Source: Thiohalobacter sp. IOR34
GTDB taxonomy: Bacteria; Pseudomonadota; Gammaproteobacteria; Thiohalobacterales; Thiohalobacteraceae
Direction of reading: 5' to 3'
Length of the DNA stretch: 64,000 nt
Assembly: GCF_030406045.1 (NCBI RefSeq)
Contig: NZ_CP128988.1
Span: 1,399,438-1,463,437, forward strand
Every line of letters begins with the position of its first letter. Position 1 is the first letter of the stretch. The notes beneath the pieces are model-generated. The model worked only from the letters and a program-made list of their open reading frames with translations, had not been told where the DNA came from and ran no database searches. Made by a program: the position numbers and the translations under genes. This document shows, piece after piece, positions 56,032 to 64,000 of the stretch.

Positions 56032-57375
56032 ATGAGCAAGATCGCCGATCCCCTCAAGCCAACCTGCGAACAGATCATCGACATCATTCCCGATCCCTTC
56101 GTCGTCATCGATCGTGACTACCAGATCGTCGCCGCCAACCGGGCCTATCGGGCCCGTTACGGCGTGGAGATCGGCGAACTGGTCGGCCGGCGTTGCCACG
56201 AGGTTTCGCACCATTCCAGCGTGCCCTGCAGCGAGAACGGTGAGCACTGTCCGCTGGAGGATGTGCTGGAACGCAAACACTCGACCCAGGTGATGCACGT
56301 CCACTACGACAACAACGGCAAGGAGGAGTACGTGCAGTTGCATGCCAGCCCGCTGCTGGACGAGTCGGGCGAGGTCCGCTACATCGGCGAGAGCATCTTC
56401 AAGGTGGTAACCCACGACGTCGACAACGATGCCCTGCTGGTCGGGCGATCCCAGCCCCTGTTCCGCATGGCCAGCCTGTTGCAGCGGGTGGCGCCGACCC
56501 AGACCACGGTGCTGCTGACCGGGGAGAGCGGCTCCGGCAAGGAACAGGTGGCCAAGTATGTCCACCACTATTCGACGCGGGCCAACCGCGACTTCGTGGT
56601 GGTCGACTGCGGCGCGCTGGGCGAGAGCCTGATCGAGAGCGAGCTGTTCGGCTACGAGCGCGGCGCCTTCACCGGCGCCACCCAGCGCAAGAAGGGCCTG
56701 TTCGAGGCCGCCGACGGCGGCACCCTGTTCATCGACGAGGTCGGTGAGTTGCCGCTGTCCCTGCAGACCAAACTGCTGCGCGCGCTGGAGACCAGCCAGA
56801 TCCGGCGCGTCGGCGGCACCGAGTACATCCCGGTCGACGTGCGCATCATCGCCGCCACCAACCGCAACCTGCAGGCCATGGTGGCCGAGGGACAGTTCCG
56901 CCAGGATCTCTATTACCGCCTGTCGGCCTTCCCGGTACAGGTGCCTCCACTACGGGAACGCAAGGATGACATCCCCCGCCTGGCGGAATACTTTCTCAGC
57001 CAGATGGAGGACGCCGACCGACATATCCCGCTGTCCGCCGAGGTCATCGAGACCCTGCTCGACTACGATTATCCGGGCAACGTGCGCGAACTGCGCAACA
57101 TCATAGAACGTGCCGCCATCCTCGCCTGTGACGACATCATCCGCCCGGAGCACATCGTGCTGGAACGCCCGGAGGAGAGAAAACCCGACCTGTCTGTCTT
57201 CGAGACCCCGATCCGGCTGCTGTCCCGGCGCAGCGGCCGCCTGAGCGGGGAGGCGGTGCTGCATGCGCTCAATCAGGCACAGGGCCACCGGGCGCGGGCC
57301 GCCGAGCTGCTCGGCGTCAGCGAGCGCACCCTGTACCGCTACATCCGGCGCATGAAGCAGGCCGAGGCCGGCTGA
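56032..57375 (+). CDS. fisR: FisR-like sigma54-dependent sulfane-sulfur regulator
   Basis: A 447-residue one-component enhancer-binding protein. The N-terminal PAS-like sensor (15-125) has Cys55, Cys66 and Cys73; spacing of 11 and 7 equals, as I recall it, that of the three sensing cysteines of Cupriavidus FisR, which detects sulfane sulfur and turns on sulfide oxidation genes. The AAA+ domain has Walker A GESGSGKE (164-171), the sigma54-contact GAFTGA (211-216) and [14 protein letters not shown]; a Fis-type helix-turn-helix ends the protein ([20 protein letters not shown]). ATG 56032 follows GGAGG; ATG 55993 is inside an operator-like region. Activation of the sqr sigma54 promoter is the natural role. 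Confidence 0.9.
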   Translation: MSKIADPLKPTCEQIIDIIPDPFVVIDRDYQIVAANRAYRARYGVEIGELVGRRCHEVSHHSSVPCSENGEHCPLEDVLERKHSTQVMHVHYDNNGKEEYVQLHASPLLDESGEVRYIGESIFKVVTHDVDNDALLVGRSQPLFRMASLLQRVAPTQTTVLLTGESGSGKEQVAKYVHHYSTRANRDFVVVDCGALGESLIESELFGYERGAFTGATQRKKGLFEAADGGTLFIDEVGELPLSLQTKLLRALETSQIRRVGGTEYIPVDVRIIAATNRNLQAMVAEGQFRQDLYYRLSAFPVQVPPLRERKDDIPRLAEYFLSQMEDADRHIPLSAEVIETLLDYDYPGNVRELRNIIERAAILACDDIIRPEHIVLERPEERKPDLSVFETPIRLLSRRSGRLSGEAVLHALNQAQGHRARAAELLGVSERTLYRYIRRMKQAEAG

Positions 57376-57418
57376 TCAGCCGCCGGCCTCGCCCGGCTCA
57401 GGGCCTGGACAGACCGCG

Positions 57419-58180
57419 TCAGGCCTCGCGGCGGCGACGCGTGATCCCCAGGCCCAGCAGTGCACCGGACAGGAGCGCCAGGATCCCCGGTTCGGGCACC
57501 TTTCCGGTCGGCGGCGGAGCGACGCGTTCCTGGATGGCCGAATAGGTGACGTCGCCCTGGGAATAGTTGTAGAACCCGAAGCGGCCGTTGCCAAAGCTGC
57601 CATTGATGTTCAGTTCGGTCTTGCCATTGACCGCAACCTGGATGTTGCTGGCGGTAAAGATCAGATCGAAGGCGTATTCGGTCAGATCCGACCAGCCCGT
57701 CGACCCCAGGGTCTTGCCGCGTTGCAGCTCCTGCACCGTGCCGCTATGGCACCAGCTGTCGGCATTGTCGGGCAGGCCCGCCGTCACCCGGGATATGGCG
57801 AGGCCGGCCAAGGCGGTGCAATTATAGTAGCCCTGATCCCCCTGCTTCCAGTCGATGAGAATGAAATCCGTGCTCGCGGCACTGAGATCGCCGGGCTGGA
57901 AACCCAATACAAAGCCGATGTAGTCATCGTCGCCGGACGTATTGACACGGATCTTTCCCGACAGGGCTTTGCCCTGCCCAAGGAAATCGCTGTAAAAGAC
58001 GGTGGGCGAACCATTGATGGTCTGGGTAACGGAATTCTTGTCCGCGGCGACGACCCAGTTCGAGTTGCTTCCCTCCACTGTCCAGTTGCTGAGATCCACG
58101 TTGATGGGTACAGCGATGGCAAGAGGGGGGACGCTCAGCGCAAACAGGCCAGCGGCGAGGATGGTCCTGGAATAGGGCAT
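57419..58180 (-). CDS. PEP-CTERM sorted exported protein
   Basis: A 253-residue protein with a signal peptide (ILAAGLFALSVPPLAIA) and a C-terminal PEP-CTERM signal VPEPGILALLSGALLGLGIT with a basic RRRR tail, the exosortase recognition element of exopolysaccharide-producing bacteria. The middle (about 30-210) resembles the thrombospondin C-terminal or laminin-G-like jelly roll: NSVTQTINGSPTVFYS, DDDYIGFVLGFQPGD, DFILIDWKQGDQ. AAGGAG lies before ATG 58180. Exosortase is not in this window. Confidence 0.9.
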   Translation of the reverse strand: MPYSRTILAAGLFALSVPPLAIAVPINVDLSNWTVEGSNSNWVVAADKNSVTQTINGSPTVFYSDFLGQGKALSGKIRVNTSGDDDYIGFVLGFQPGDLSAASTDFILIDWKQGDQGYYNCTALAGLAISRVTAGLPDNADSWCHSGTVQELQRGKTLGSTGWSDLTEYAFDLIFTASNIQVAVNGKTELNINGSFGNGRFGFYNYSQGDVTYSAIQERVAPPPTGKVPEPGILALLSGALLGLGITRRRREA

Positions 58181-58237
58181 TGTTCTTCTCCTTGAAAACT
58201 TAATCCTGACTAAAAACCTTCCCGATTTCTCATCGAG

Positions 58238-58252
58238 GCAACTTTGGTACCA
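58238..58252 (-). promoter_or_regulatory. Sigma54 promoter of the PEP-CTERM gene
   Basis: On the minus strand TGGTAC-CAAAG-TTGC, with GG and GC at the correct -24/-12 spacing, 57 bp before the start codon. Sigma54 control through PrsK/PrsR is known for PEP-CTERM genes in other bacteria. Confidence 0.65.
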
Positions 58253-58361
58253 GGATTTCCAACCCGCTGTATGTGTTGAGTATTATTTTTCTCTCTCGCC
58301 AAGCTTTGCCGGGAATGTAAAAAATGCTGACGGCCTATCCAGTCCGGCTGACGGCCCAGGC

Positions 58362-58390
58362 AAAAAAACGGCGGCCGAAGCAGCCGCCGT
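58362..58390 (-). terminator. Intrinsic terminator after the PEP-CTERM remnant
   Basis: Minus strand: 8-bp stem ACGGCGGC/GCCGCCGT with a seven-base loop and seven T. It lies 22 bp beyond the remnant stop codon. Confidence 0.85.
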
Positions 58391-58412
58391 GAAGCGAAAC
58401 AGCCAGGCCGGG

Positions 58413-58580
58413 TTACGGGGCCTTGCGACGTCTGGCCACACCGACCAGGCCCGGCAGACCCGGGCCAAAGATCCACAGAGCGGCTGGAACGGGAACGGGA
58501 GAGACCGAAGGGAAATCGCCAGTCTGGGAGTCTGTCGGATTCAGGACTGATCTACAGCGCGGGTGGGAGGGCGGTGCGAA
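58413..58580 (-). pseudogene. C-terminal remnant of a second PEP-CTERM protein
   Basis: The minus strand reads SPVPVPAALWIFGPGLPGLV, then GVARRRKAP and a stop at 58413. This is the VPLPA-type variant of the PEP-CTERM signal: a proline-rich start, a hydrophobic helix and a basic tail. The open frame extends only about 55 codons to an in-frame stop at 58581, with no start codon, signal peptide or body domain. A proper terminator follows, so a complete gene once stood here; repeat DNA lies immediately upstream. Confidence 0.75.
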
Positions 58581-58687
58581 TCACCCCGATTTCTCGTTGC
58601 GCAGTCCCGCTGTGCGCCTCGAAATCGTGAAGATTCGTGCTCGCTCTCCCACCATGCTCACTATGATTGCCCAAATCCGGCAGACTC

Positions 58688-59055
58688 CTAGCCCGGATAT
58701 TGCGTCAAGGCAGGCTCCGTGGGCCAAGGTGGCAGGATGGCGCGGTACCCCTTGCGCCCCGATCGCGGCCTGGAGACCGCTCCTACGCCAACACATTGTG
58801 CCGCCATGCCCCGTAGGAGCGGCCTCCAGGCCGTGATGGGGATTGCCACCAAAATCGCGGCGTGGACGCCGCTCCTACAGGGTAGGGCGGAACCTCTTGT
58901 TTTGTAGGAGCGGCCTCCAGGCCGCGATCGGGGGGTCCACGGCGGGCAATGCCCGGAATCAATCGAACAGACACAAAGCCGGGTTACGAGTTCCCGATCC
59001 ATTTGCCAGCCTGCACGCCGGTCATGCGCGCCGCCTTGGTGCAATATCCGGGCTT
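58688..59055 (+). repeat. Disrupted copy 5 of the palindromic element with REP insert
   Basis: The left end CTAGCCCGGATATTGC (58688) and right end CTTGGTGCAATATCCGGGCT (to 59055) match the 253-bp family. The middle is replaced by REP palindromes and only fragments of the original interior remain (CAGCCTGCACGCCGGTCATG). It is 368 bp long. Confidence 0.7.
58758..58929. repeat. Cluster of four REP palindromes
   Basis: REP units at about 58758, 58812, 58855 and 58903 alternate in orientation: GATCGCGGCCTGGAGACCGC, then GTAGGAGCGGCCTCCAGGCC, an AATCGCGGCGTGGACGCCGC variant, and GTAGGAGCGGCCTCCAGGCC again. They lie within the disrupted 253-bp element. Confidence 0.85.
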
Positions 59056-59271
59056 GGCATGACATATTCCACAACAAAATTCCATCTAAATATCATATGG
59101 TTGTGTTTGTTTCTTGAATTCGATGGCATGATAGATTGTAAGCAGTCACAGGCGAACTTCTTGGAATCCTTGGGCTGTCGGCATCGAGTCGCCCAGCCTG
59201 TGATGCCATCGCGCGGTGCACTGCCCGGCTGAAAATGCCCTGCCATGTCCTGACCGGTCATGACATGACAG
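59056..59271. other. Intergenic region without a recognisable gene
   Basis: AT-rich from 59070 to 59140, then ordinary GC. TCACAGGC (59146-59153) and GCCTGTGA (59196-59203) form a loose inverted repeat, and GTCATGACATG-type short palindromes lie near 59245. No coding frame of good quality was seen. Confidence 0.5.
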
Positions 59272-59299
59272 GCAAAAAAGAAGGCGGCCGGAGCCGCCT
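59272..59299 (-). terminator. Intrinsic terminator after the second DAHP synthase
   Basis: Minus strand: AGGCGGC (59299-59293), loop TCCG, GCCGCCT, then TCTTTTTT. It lies about 70 bp beyond the stop of the minus-strand gene. Confidence 0.8.
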
Positions 59300-59369
59300 G
59301 TAGAGGCCAGGGTTGGAGGAGGTGAAACCGTTGACAGGTGGTTTCGCCGTGGTGGCGTCAGACCGCCGT

Positions 59370-60482
59370 TCAGCACTTCCCCTGCTGCAGGGCCACGCGC
59401 CTGAGATAGGCTTCTCGCGCCACGCTTACGTCCTGCAGAAAGGGTGCCAACTCGTCCAAGTGCAGCGCCTGGGGGCCGTCGACCAAGGCCTTCTCCGGTG
59501 CCGGGTGAAAATCCACCAGGACCATGTTGGCCCCGGCGATCACGCCCTGGGCGGTGACGTGCATGACGTCCAGCAGGCCGTCCGGGGCGCGGTCGCGGCT
59601 GCCGACCGAGTGCGAGGGATCGATGCACACCGGCATCCGGGTCAGGCGCCGCACCACAGGCACCTGGGCGAAATCGACGAAGTTGCGGTGCGGGTCGCCC
59701 ATGTTGCTCTTCATGCCGCGCAGGCCGAAGACCACCCGGCTGTTGCCCTCGCTGGCCAGGTATTCCGCCGCATTGAGCGATTCCTCCAGGGTGATGCCGA
59801 AACCGCGCTTGAGCAGCACCGGCATCTCGGGCTCGCGGCCGACCGCCTTCAACAGCTCGAAGTTCTGGGTATTGCGGGTGCCGATCTGCAGCATCACGCC
59901 GGTCGGATTGCCGGTGGCCTGCAGGGCTTCGCGGATCTCCCTGATATGGCTCTCGTGGGTGACCTCCATGGCGATCACCCGGATGCCGTACTTGCCGGCC
60001 AGTTCGAAGACCCAGGGCAGACAGGCCTTGCCGTGGCCCTGGAAGGAATAGGGGCTGGTGCGCGGCTTGTAGGCCCCCATCCGGGTGCAGACCTGTCCCT
60101 GTTCCTGCAACGCGCGCATCATCAGCTCGACGTGCTGCGGCGTGTCCACCGCACACAGCCCGGCGAACACGTGCAGCTCGTCCTGGCTGAAGCGCACCCC
60201 GTTGTAGACGAATTCGAGCGAGGCCTGCCGGGGATCGTGGCGGCCGAGGATGCGGTATTCCTCGGAGATGCGCACCACCTGCTCCACGGTGGGCAGGGCC
60301 TGCATGTCGGCGATCGACAGGGCGGAGGTGTCACCCACCAGATAGACCTCGGTCAGGGTCTGTTCGGCACCGTGCACCTGGTGGATGCGGGCCTCGATGT
60401 TCGGCAAGCGCGCCAGGTAGTCCATCAGCTGGCGGTGGCCCTCGCTGTCGAGGTCGGTGTTGGGTTCGAGTATCAGCAGCAT
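59370..60482 (-). CDS. DAHP synthase-like protein, class I-beta, with variant active-site motif
   Basis: A 370-residue protein. The N-terminal ferredoxin-like regulatory domain (about 1-95, with [13 protein letters not shown]) precedes a DAHP/KDO8P synthase barrel: [73 protein letters not shown] and [18 protein letters not shown]. The family AGPCSVE is AGLCAVD here; the metal-binding Cys is kept but Pro is Leu and the acidic residue Asp. It may be a DAHP synthase of different regulation or a changed enzyme. It is divergent from bioA and separate from aroG at 22817. Confidence 0.82.
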   Translation of the reverse strand: MLLILEPNTDLDSEGHRQLMDYLARLPNIEARIHQVHGAEQTLTEVYLVGDTSALSIADMQALPTVEQVVRISEEYRILGRHDPRQASLEFVYNGVRFSQDELHVFAGLCAVDTPQHVELMMRALQEQGQVCTRMGAYKPRTSPYSFQGHGKACLPWVFELAGKYGIRVIAMEVTHESHIREIREALQATGNPTGVMLQIGTRNTQNFELLKAVGREPEMPVLLKRGFGITLEESLNAAEYLASEGNSRVVFGLRGMKSNMGDPHRNFVDFAQVPVVRRLTRMPVCIDPSHSVGSRDRAPDGLLDVMHVTAQGVIAGANMVLVDFHPAPEKALVDGPQALHLDELAPFLQDVSVAREAYLRRVALQQGKC

Positions 60483-60572
60483 GGCATCTGTCCTGTCGGT
60501 GGGGGATGGCGAGGGTTATACTATGCCCGCATCAGCGAGACTATTCTCCCCAGCCGCAGACGGTCAGCAACC

Positions 60573-61898
60573 ATGCCGAAGCGTTATCCGGGGGCCGCCG
60601 GCGCCGCGCTGCGCGCCGACTGGCAGGCCTTCGACCGTGAGCACATCTGGCATCCCTACAGTTCCATGACCACACCGGTCACCGCCTTCCCGGTGGCCTC
60701 GGCCCAGGGTGCGCACATCCACCTCGAAGACGGCCGCGAGCTGATCGACGGCATGGCCAGCTGGTGGTCGGTCATCCACGGCTACAACCACCCGCTGCTC
60801 AACCAGGCCCTGCGCGAACAGCTCGACGACATGGCCCACGTCATGTTCGGGGGGCTGACCCACCGGCCCGCCGCCGAACTGGCGGCGCGGTTGATCGACC
60901 TCACCCCGCCCCCCCTGCAGCATGTCTTTTTTGCCGATTCCGGTTCGGTGTCCGTCGAGGTCGCCATCAAGATGGCCATCCAGTACTGGTATGCCCAGGG
61001 CCAGACCCAGCGGCAGAAACTGCTCACCATCCGCTCCGGCTATCACGGCGACACTTTTGCCGCCATGTCGGTCTGCGATCCCGTGGGCGGCATGCATCAG
61101 ATCTTCACCGGCATCCTGCCCAGGCAGTGCTTCGTGCCGGCGCCGAACTGCCGCCGGGACGAAGATTGGTCCGGGCAGGAGATCCAGGAGCTGCAGCGGC
61201 AGCTGGAACACAATGCCCACGAGGTGGCGGCGGTGATCCTGGAGCCCATCGTGCAGGGCGCCGGCGGCATGCGCTTCTATTGTCCGGAATACCTGCGTCA
61301 GGTCCGCCTGCTCTGCGACCAGGCCGACGTCCTGCTGATCTTCGACGAGATCGCCACCGGCTTTGGCCGCACCGGCCGGCTGTTCGCCGCCGAGCACGCC
61401 GGTGTGGCGCCGGACATCATGTGCGTCGGCAAGGCGCTCACGGGTGGCTATATGACCCTGGCCGCGACCCTGGCGACGCGCCGGGTCGCCCATGGCATCA
61501 GCGATGCCGACCCTGGCCTGTTCATGCACGGACCCACTTTCATGGCCAATCCGCTCGCCTGTGCCGTGGCGAGCGCGAGCATCGACCTGTTGCTGGCGCA
61601 AGACTGGCAACAGCGGGTCAAGGCCATCGAAGCGGCCCTGGAGGCCGGGCTCGCCCCCTGCAGGGAGCTGCCAGGGGTGCATGAGGTGCGCGTGCTGGGG
61701 GCGATCGGGGTGGTGGAACTGAATCGGCCCGTGGACATGCAACGCATGCCGGCGCAGTTCGTCGAGCGTGGCGTCTGGGTGCGGCCGTTTCGCAATCTGG
61801 TCTATGTCATGCCGCCTTATGTGATCAGCAAGGAGGAACTCGCCCGCCTCACGGCGGCGATCTGCGAGGTGGTGGGGGAGGCAGGAGTTAGAAGCTAG
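60573..61898 (+). CDS. bioA: Adenosylmethionine-8-amino-7-oxononanoate aminotransferase
   Basis: A 441-residue PLP enzyme of biotin synthesis that uses S-adenosylmethionine as amino donor. It has [76 protein letters not shown] and the PLP Lys in [15 protein letters not shown], then [16 protein letters not shown] 60573 begins the family N-terminus; the frame further upstream is the shadow of the DAHP synthase gene. No other bio gene or BirA site was seen nearby. A TATACT box lies at about 60517. Confidence 0.96.
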   Translation: MPKRYPGAAGAALRADWQAFDREHIWHPYSSMTTPVTAFPVASAQGAHIHLEDGRELIDGMASWWSVIHGYNHPLLNQALREQLDDMAHVMFGGLTHRPAAELAARLIDLTPPPLQHVFFADSGSVSVEVAIKMAIQYWYAQGQTQRQKLLTIRSGYHGDTFAAMSVCDPVGGMHQIFTGILPRQCFVPAPNCRRDEDWSGQEIQELQRQLEHNAHEVAAVILEPIVQGAGGMRFYCPEYLRQVRLLCDQADVLLIFDEIATGFGRTGRLFAAEHAGVAPDIMCVGKALTGGYMTLAATLATRRVAHGISDADPGLFMHGPTFMANPLACAVASASIDLLLAQDWQQRVKAIEAALEAGLAPCRELPGVHEVRVLGAIGVVELNRPVDMQRMPAQFVERGVWVRPFRNLVYVMPPYVISKEELARLTAAICEVVGEAGVRS

Positions 61899-61950
61899 GA
61901 GTTAGAAGCCAGAATTCAGAAGCCAGAATTCAGAATTCAGGAGTCAGGAG
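61885..61950. repeat. Short degenerate tandem repeats after bioA
   Basis: Units of 10-15 bp built from AGAATTCAG, GAGTTAGAAGC and GAAGCCAG recur about six times. They start in the last codons of bioA, whose end (GVRS) lies in the repeat. Confidence 0.75.
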
Positions 61951-62001
61951 ATACGGGGTAGGAGCGATCGCCAGGTCGCGATGCGGAGCGTTGCGCCGCG
62001 C

Positions 62002-62892
62002 TCAATCCCGGAAACGCTTCAGCAGATCCCCATAGGCATCGATGCGCCGGTCGCGCAGATAGGGCCAGATGCGGCGTACCGTCTCGCTGCGCGCCAGGTC
62101 CAGATCGGCGAGCAGCAGCTGTTCCTGCTCCACGGTCGCCTCGGCCAGCAGCTCGCCCTGGGGTCCGGCGACGAAACTCGAACCCCAGAAGTGGATGCCA
62201 TCGCCGCGACCTGAAGGATCGGGCTCGAAGCCGGTGCGGTTGCAGGCCGCGACTGGCAGGCCGTTGGCGATGGCGTGGCCGCGTTGCACGGTCAGCCAGG
62301 CATCGCGCTGGCGCGCCTGCTCGGCAGCGTCGTCGGCCGGATCCCAGCCGATGGCCGTGGGATAGAGCAGCAGCTCGGCGCCGGCCAGGGCCATCAGCCG
62401 TGCTGCTTCCGGGTACCACTGATCCCAGCAGACCAGCACGCCGAGCCGGCCGACGGCCGTATCGATCGGCGTAAACCCAAGATCGCCCGGCGTGAAATAG
62501 TACTTCTCGTAATAGCCGGGGTCGTCCGGGATGTGCATCTTGCGGTAGCGTCCGGCGAGCCTCCCATCGGCGTCCAGCACCACGGCGGTGTTGTGGTAGA
62601 GGCCGGCGGCACGACGCTCGAACAGCGAAGCGACGATCACCACCCCCAGCTCGCGGGCGAGGGCGGCCAGTGCCTCACTGCTCGGACCGGGGATCGGCTC
62701 GGCAATGTCGAAGCAGGCCGGATCCTCGGTCTGGCAGAAATAACGGCTGTTGTGCAGCTCCGGCAGCAGCACCAGGCGGGCACCGGCCTCGGCAGCCTGA
62801 CGTATCCCAGCCAGACAGCGCGCCAGATTGGCCTCGCGATCGTCGCTGTCGCGGGCCTGCTGCAGGGCGGCGAGACGCAGCGGCCGGCTCAA
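62002..62892 (-). CDS. aguB: N-carbamoylputrescine amidase
   Basis: A 296-residue nitrilase-superfamily enzyme that hydrolyses N-carbamoylputrescine to putrescine. The catalytic triad is visible: Glu in LVLLPELHNSRYFC, Lys in GRYRKMHIPDDPGYYEKYYFTPGD and Cys in LGVLVCWDQWYPEAARLMAL. Close AguB homologues share these segments. ATG 62892 overlaps the aguA stop as ATGA, giving an aguA-aguB operon. Confidence 0.95.
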   Translation of the reverse strand: MSRPLRLAALQQARDSDDREANLARCLAGIRQAAEAGARLVLLPELHNSRYFCQTEDPACFDIAEPIPGPSSEALAALARELGVVIVASLFERRAAGLYHNTAVVLDADGRLAGRYRKMHIPDDPGYYEKYYFTPGDLGFTPIDTAVGRLGVLVCWDQWYPEAARLMALAGAELLLYPTAIGWDPADDAAEQARQRDAWLTVQRGHAIANGLPVAACNRTGFEPDPSGRGDGIHFWGSSFVAGPQGELLAEATVEQEQLLLADLDLARSETVRRIWPYLRDRRIDAYGDLLKRFRD

Positions 62893-63935
62893 GCTGCCTC
62901 CTCCCCGAGCACACCCTGCGGCAGCTGCATGCTGGCGCAGTGCAGGCCACCGGCCTGGACGATCAGCGGCCGGCTGTCGATGGCATGGATCTCGCGACCG
63001 GGAAAGACCTCGGCCAGACGTTCGACTGCCACGGCATCGTTGGCATCGCCATAGGCCGGCACCAACACGGCGTCGTTGATGATCAGGAAATTGGCATAAC
63101 TGGCCGGCAGCCGGCGACCGTCGCTGTCATGAACGGGGGCCGGCAGGGGCAGGGGCACCAGGCGATAGCCCGAGCCGTCGCTGCGGCGCAGCGCTGCCAG
63201 TTCCCCGGCCATCGCCTGCAGGGGCTCGTAGTGCGGGTCGTCCGGGTCCTCGCAGATCGCATGGGCGATGCAGTCCAGGGCACAGAAGCGGGCCAGCATG
63301 TCGACATGGCCGTCGGTATCGTCACCCTCCAGCCAGCCGTGCCGCAGCCAGAGGATGCGCTCGACGCCGAGCCGGCTGCGCAGTTCCCGCTCCAGCCCGG
63401 CACGGTCGAGATCCGGATTACGATGTGGATCGAGCAGGCAGCGCTCGGTGGTCAGCAGGCTGCCTTCGCCATCGGTGTCGATGGCGCCACCCTCCAGGAC
63501 CAGGGGCTGGGCTTCGCGCGGCGTCTCGCCAAAGGCACCGGCGGCGTGCAGACCGGCGGTCACCAGGGTGTCGAGTTCCGAGGGATACTTGCCGCCCCAG
63601 CCGTTGAAGATGAAATCCAGCAGCCGGGGACGGCCGTCCTCCAGCACGCAAAGCGGCCCGTAGTCGCGCACCCAGGTATCGTCGCTGGCCACGCAGTGCA
63701 GCCGCACCCGGCGCAGGTCGACATCGGCCTCGAGCAGATGATCGGCGACATGGGCCCGGTGTGCTTCGTCATAGCAGCACACCACCAAGGTCTCATGGGC
63801 AGCGATGGCCCGCGCCAGGGCCAGGTAGATTGCCTCGACCTCGGCCAGTCGCGGCGCCCAGTCCGAATGCGGATGTGGCCAGGTCAGCAGGACCCCGTCC
63901 TGGGGTGACCACTCGGCGGGGAGTCGGCGCGTCAT
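62889..63935 (-). CDS. aguA: Agmatine deiminase
   Basis: A 348-residue guanidine-modifying enzyme converting agmatine to N-carbamoylputrescine and ammonia. The N-terminus RLPAEWSPQDGVLLTWPHPHSDW, WVRDYGPL, EGGAIDTDGEGSLLTTERCLL, HGWLEGDDTDGHVDMLARF with the catalytic His, and GGLHCASMQLP with the nucleophile Cys are all present. With AguB it makes putrescine from arginine-derived agmatine. Confidence 0.96.
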   Translation of the reverse strand: MTRRLPAEWSPQDGVLLTWPHPHSDWAPRLAEVEAIYLALARAIAAHETLVVCCYDEAHRAHVADHLLEADVDLRRVRLHCVASDDTWVRDYGPLCVLEDGRPRLLDFIFNGWGGKYPSELDTLVTAGLHAAGAFGETPREAQPLVLEGGAIDTDGEGSLLTTERCLLDPHRNPDLDRAGLERELRSRLGVERILWLRHGWLEGDDTDGHVDMLARFCALDCIAHAICEDPDDPHYEPLQAMAGELAALRRSDGSGYRLVPLPLPAPVHDSDGRRLPASYANFLIINDAVLVPAYGDANDAVAVERLAEVFPGREIHAIDSRPLIVQAGGLHCASMQLPQGVLGEEAA

Positions 63936-64000
63936 CGCGGCGGGCGGAGAGGGCAGGGGTCAGGGGGCATGGGGGCGGTGGAGCACGCTGTGGATGACCC

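Noticed and set aside
59313-60572. An 861-codon frame that would extend bioA by about 420 residues
   Set aside because: The upstream part is antisense to the DAHP synthase gene; the BioA family N-terminus starts at ATG 60573.

Overview
The window is GC-rich chromosomal DNA from a gammaproteobacterium that very likely oxidises reduced sulfur compounds (Chromatiales or Ectothiorhodospiraceae-like; an inference from gene content). The evidence is a type I sulfide:quinone oxidoreductase with its sigma54 activator, three DsrE-family proteins, Sdh/SdhE/YgfX, MlaA, CsiV, PEP-CTERM proteins and gamma-type housekeeping operons. No transposase, phage, CRISPR array or rRNA was seen; three tRNA genes are present.

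Layout. 1-2.5 kb: tRNA-Asn, tandem REP array, aminotransferase, a small inverted-repeat element. 2.5-8.1 kb: uvrB, then the dTDP-L-rhamnose operon in the order rfbA-C-D-B. 8.1-11.3 kb: an unrecognised three-gene exported module (46-aa lipoprotein, 554-aa secreted protein, GspC-like PDZ protein) beside a gene fragment broken by a 100-bp triplication. 11.6-19.4 kb: tRNA-Val, thrS-infC-rpmI-rplT-pheS-pheT-ihfA-merR, tRNA-Pro. 19.5-30.9 kb: mlaA, aldehyde dehydrogenase, aroG-type DAHP synthase, prfB (programmed frameshift), lysS, a GAF-GGDEF-EAL protein, a 5 x 164-bp tandem array, ygfZ. 31-34.9 kb: sdhCDAB-sdhE-ygfX. 34.9-44.4 kb: a run of close-packed genes (CYTH, peptide-binding lipoprotein, L,D-transpeptidase, two peptide permeases, nagZ, MscS channel, patatin, DsrE-like, hpt, methylthioinosine phosphorylase) that reads largely as envelope and murein recycling plus purine salvage. 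44.4-45 kb: a lone 150-aa protein with resemblance to part of sulfur oxygenase reductase, behind a promoter carrying an IscR type 1-like site. 45.2-49.7 kb: mfd-csiV. 49.8-57.4 kb: sulfur region (hypothetical-dsrE2 operon, divergent tetR-MMPL transporter, exported DsrE protein, sqr, FisR-like activator). 57.4-59 kb: PEP-CTERM protein with a sigma54 promoter and the remnant of a second one. 59.3-64 kb: a second DAHP synthase, bioA, aguAB.

How it works together. The best-supported circuit is sqr: a canonical -24/-12 sigma54 promoter lies 48 bp before sqr, and the gene behind sqr encodes a sigma54 activator whose sensor domain has three cysteines spaced as in the sulfane-sulfur sensor FisR. A second circuit is a TetR-type regulator whose intergenic region holds an 18-bp inverted repeat placed on the start of the divergent hypothetical-dsrE2 operon.

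Intergenic DNA is dense in small non-coding repeats: a 253-bp CTAG-bounded family (four full copies and one disrupted), several elements of 100-300 bp with long terminal inverted repeats, REP/BIME palindromes, and 45-, 100- and 164-bp tandem arrays. These explain many arginine-rich open frames that are not genes.
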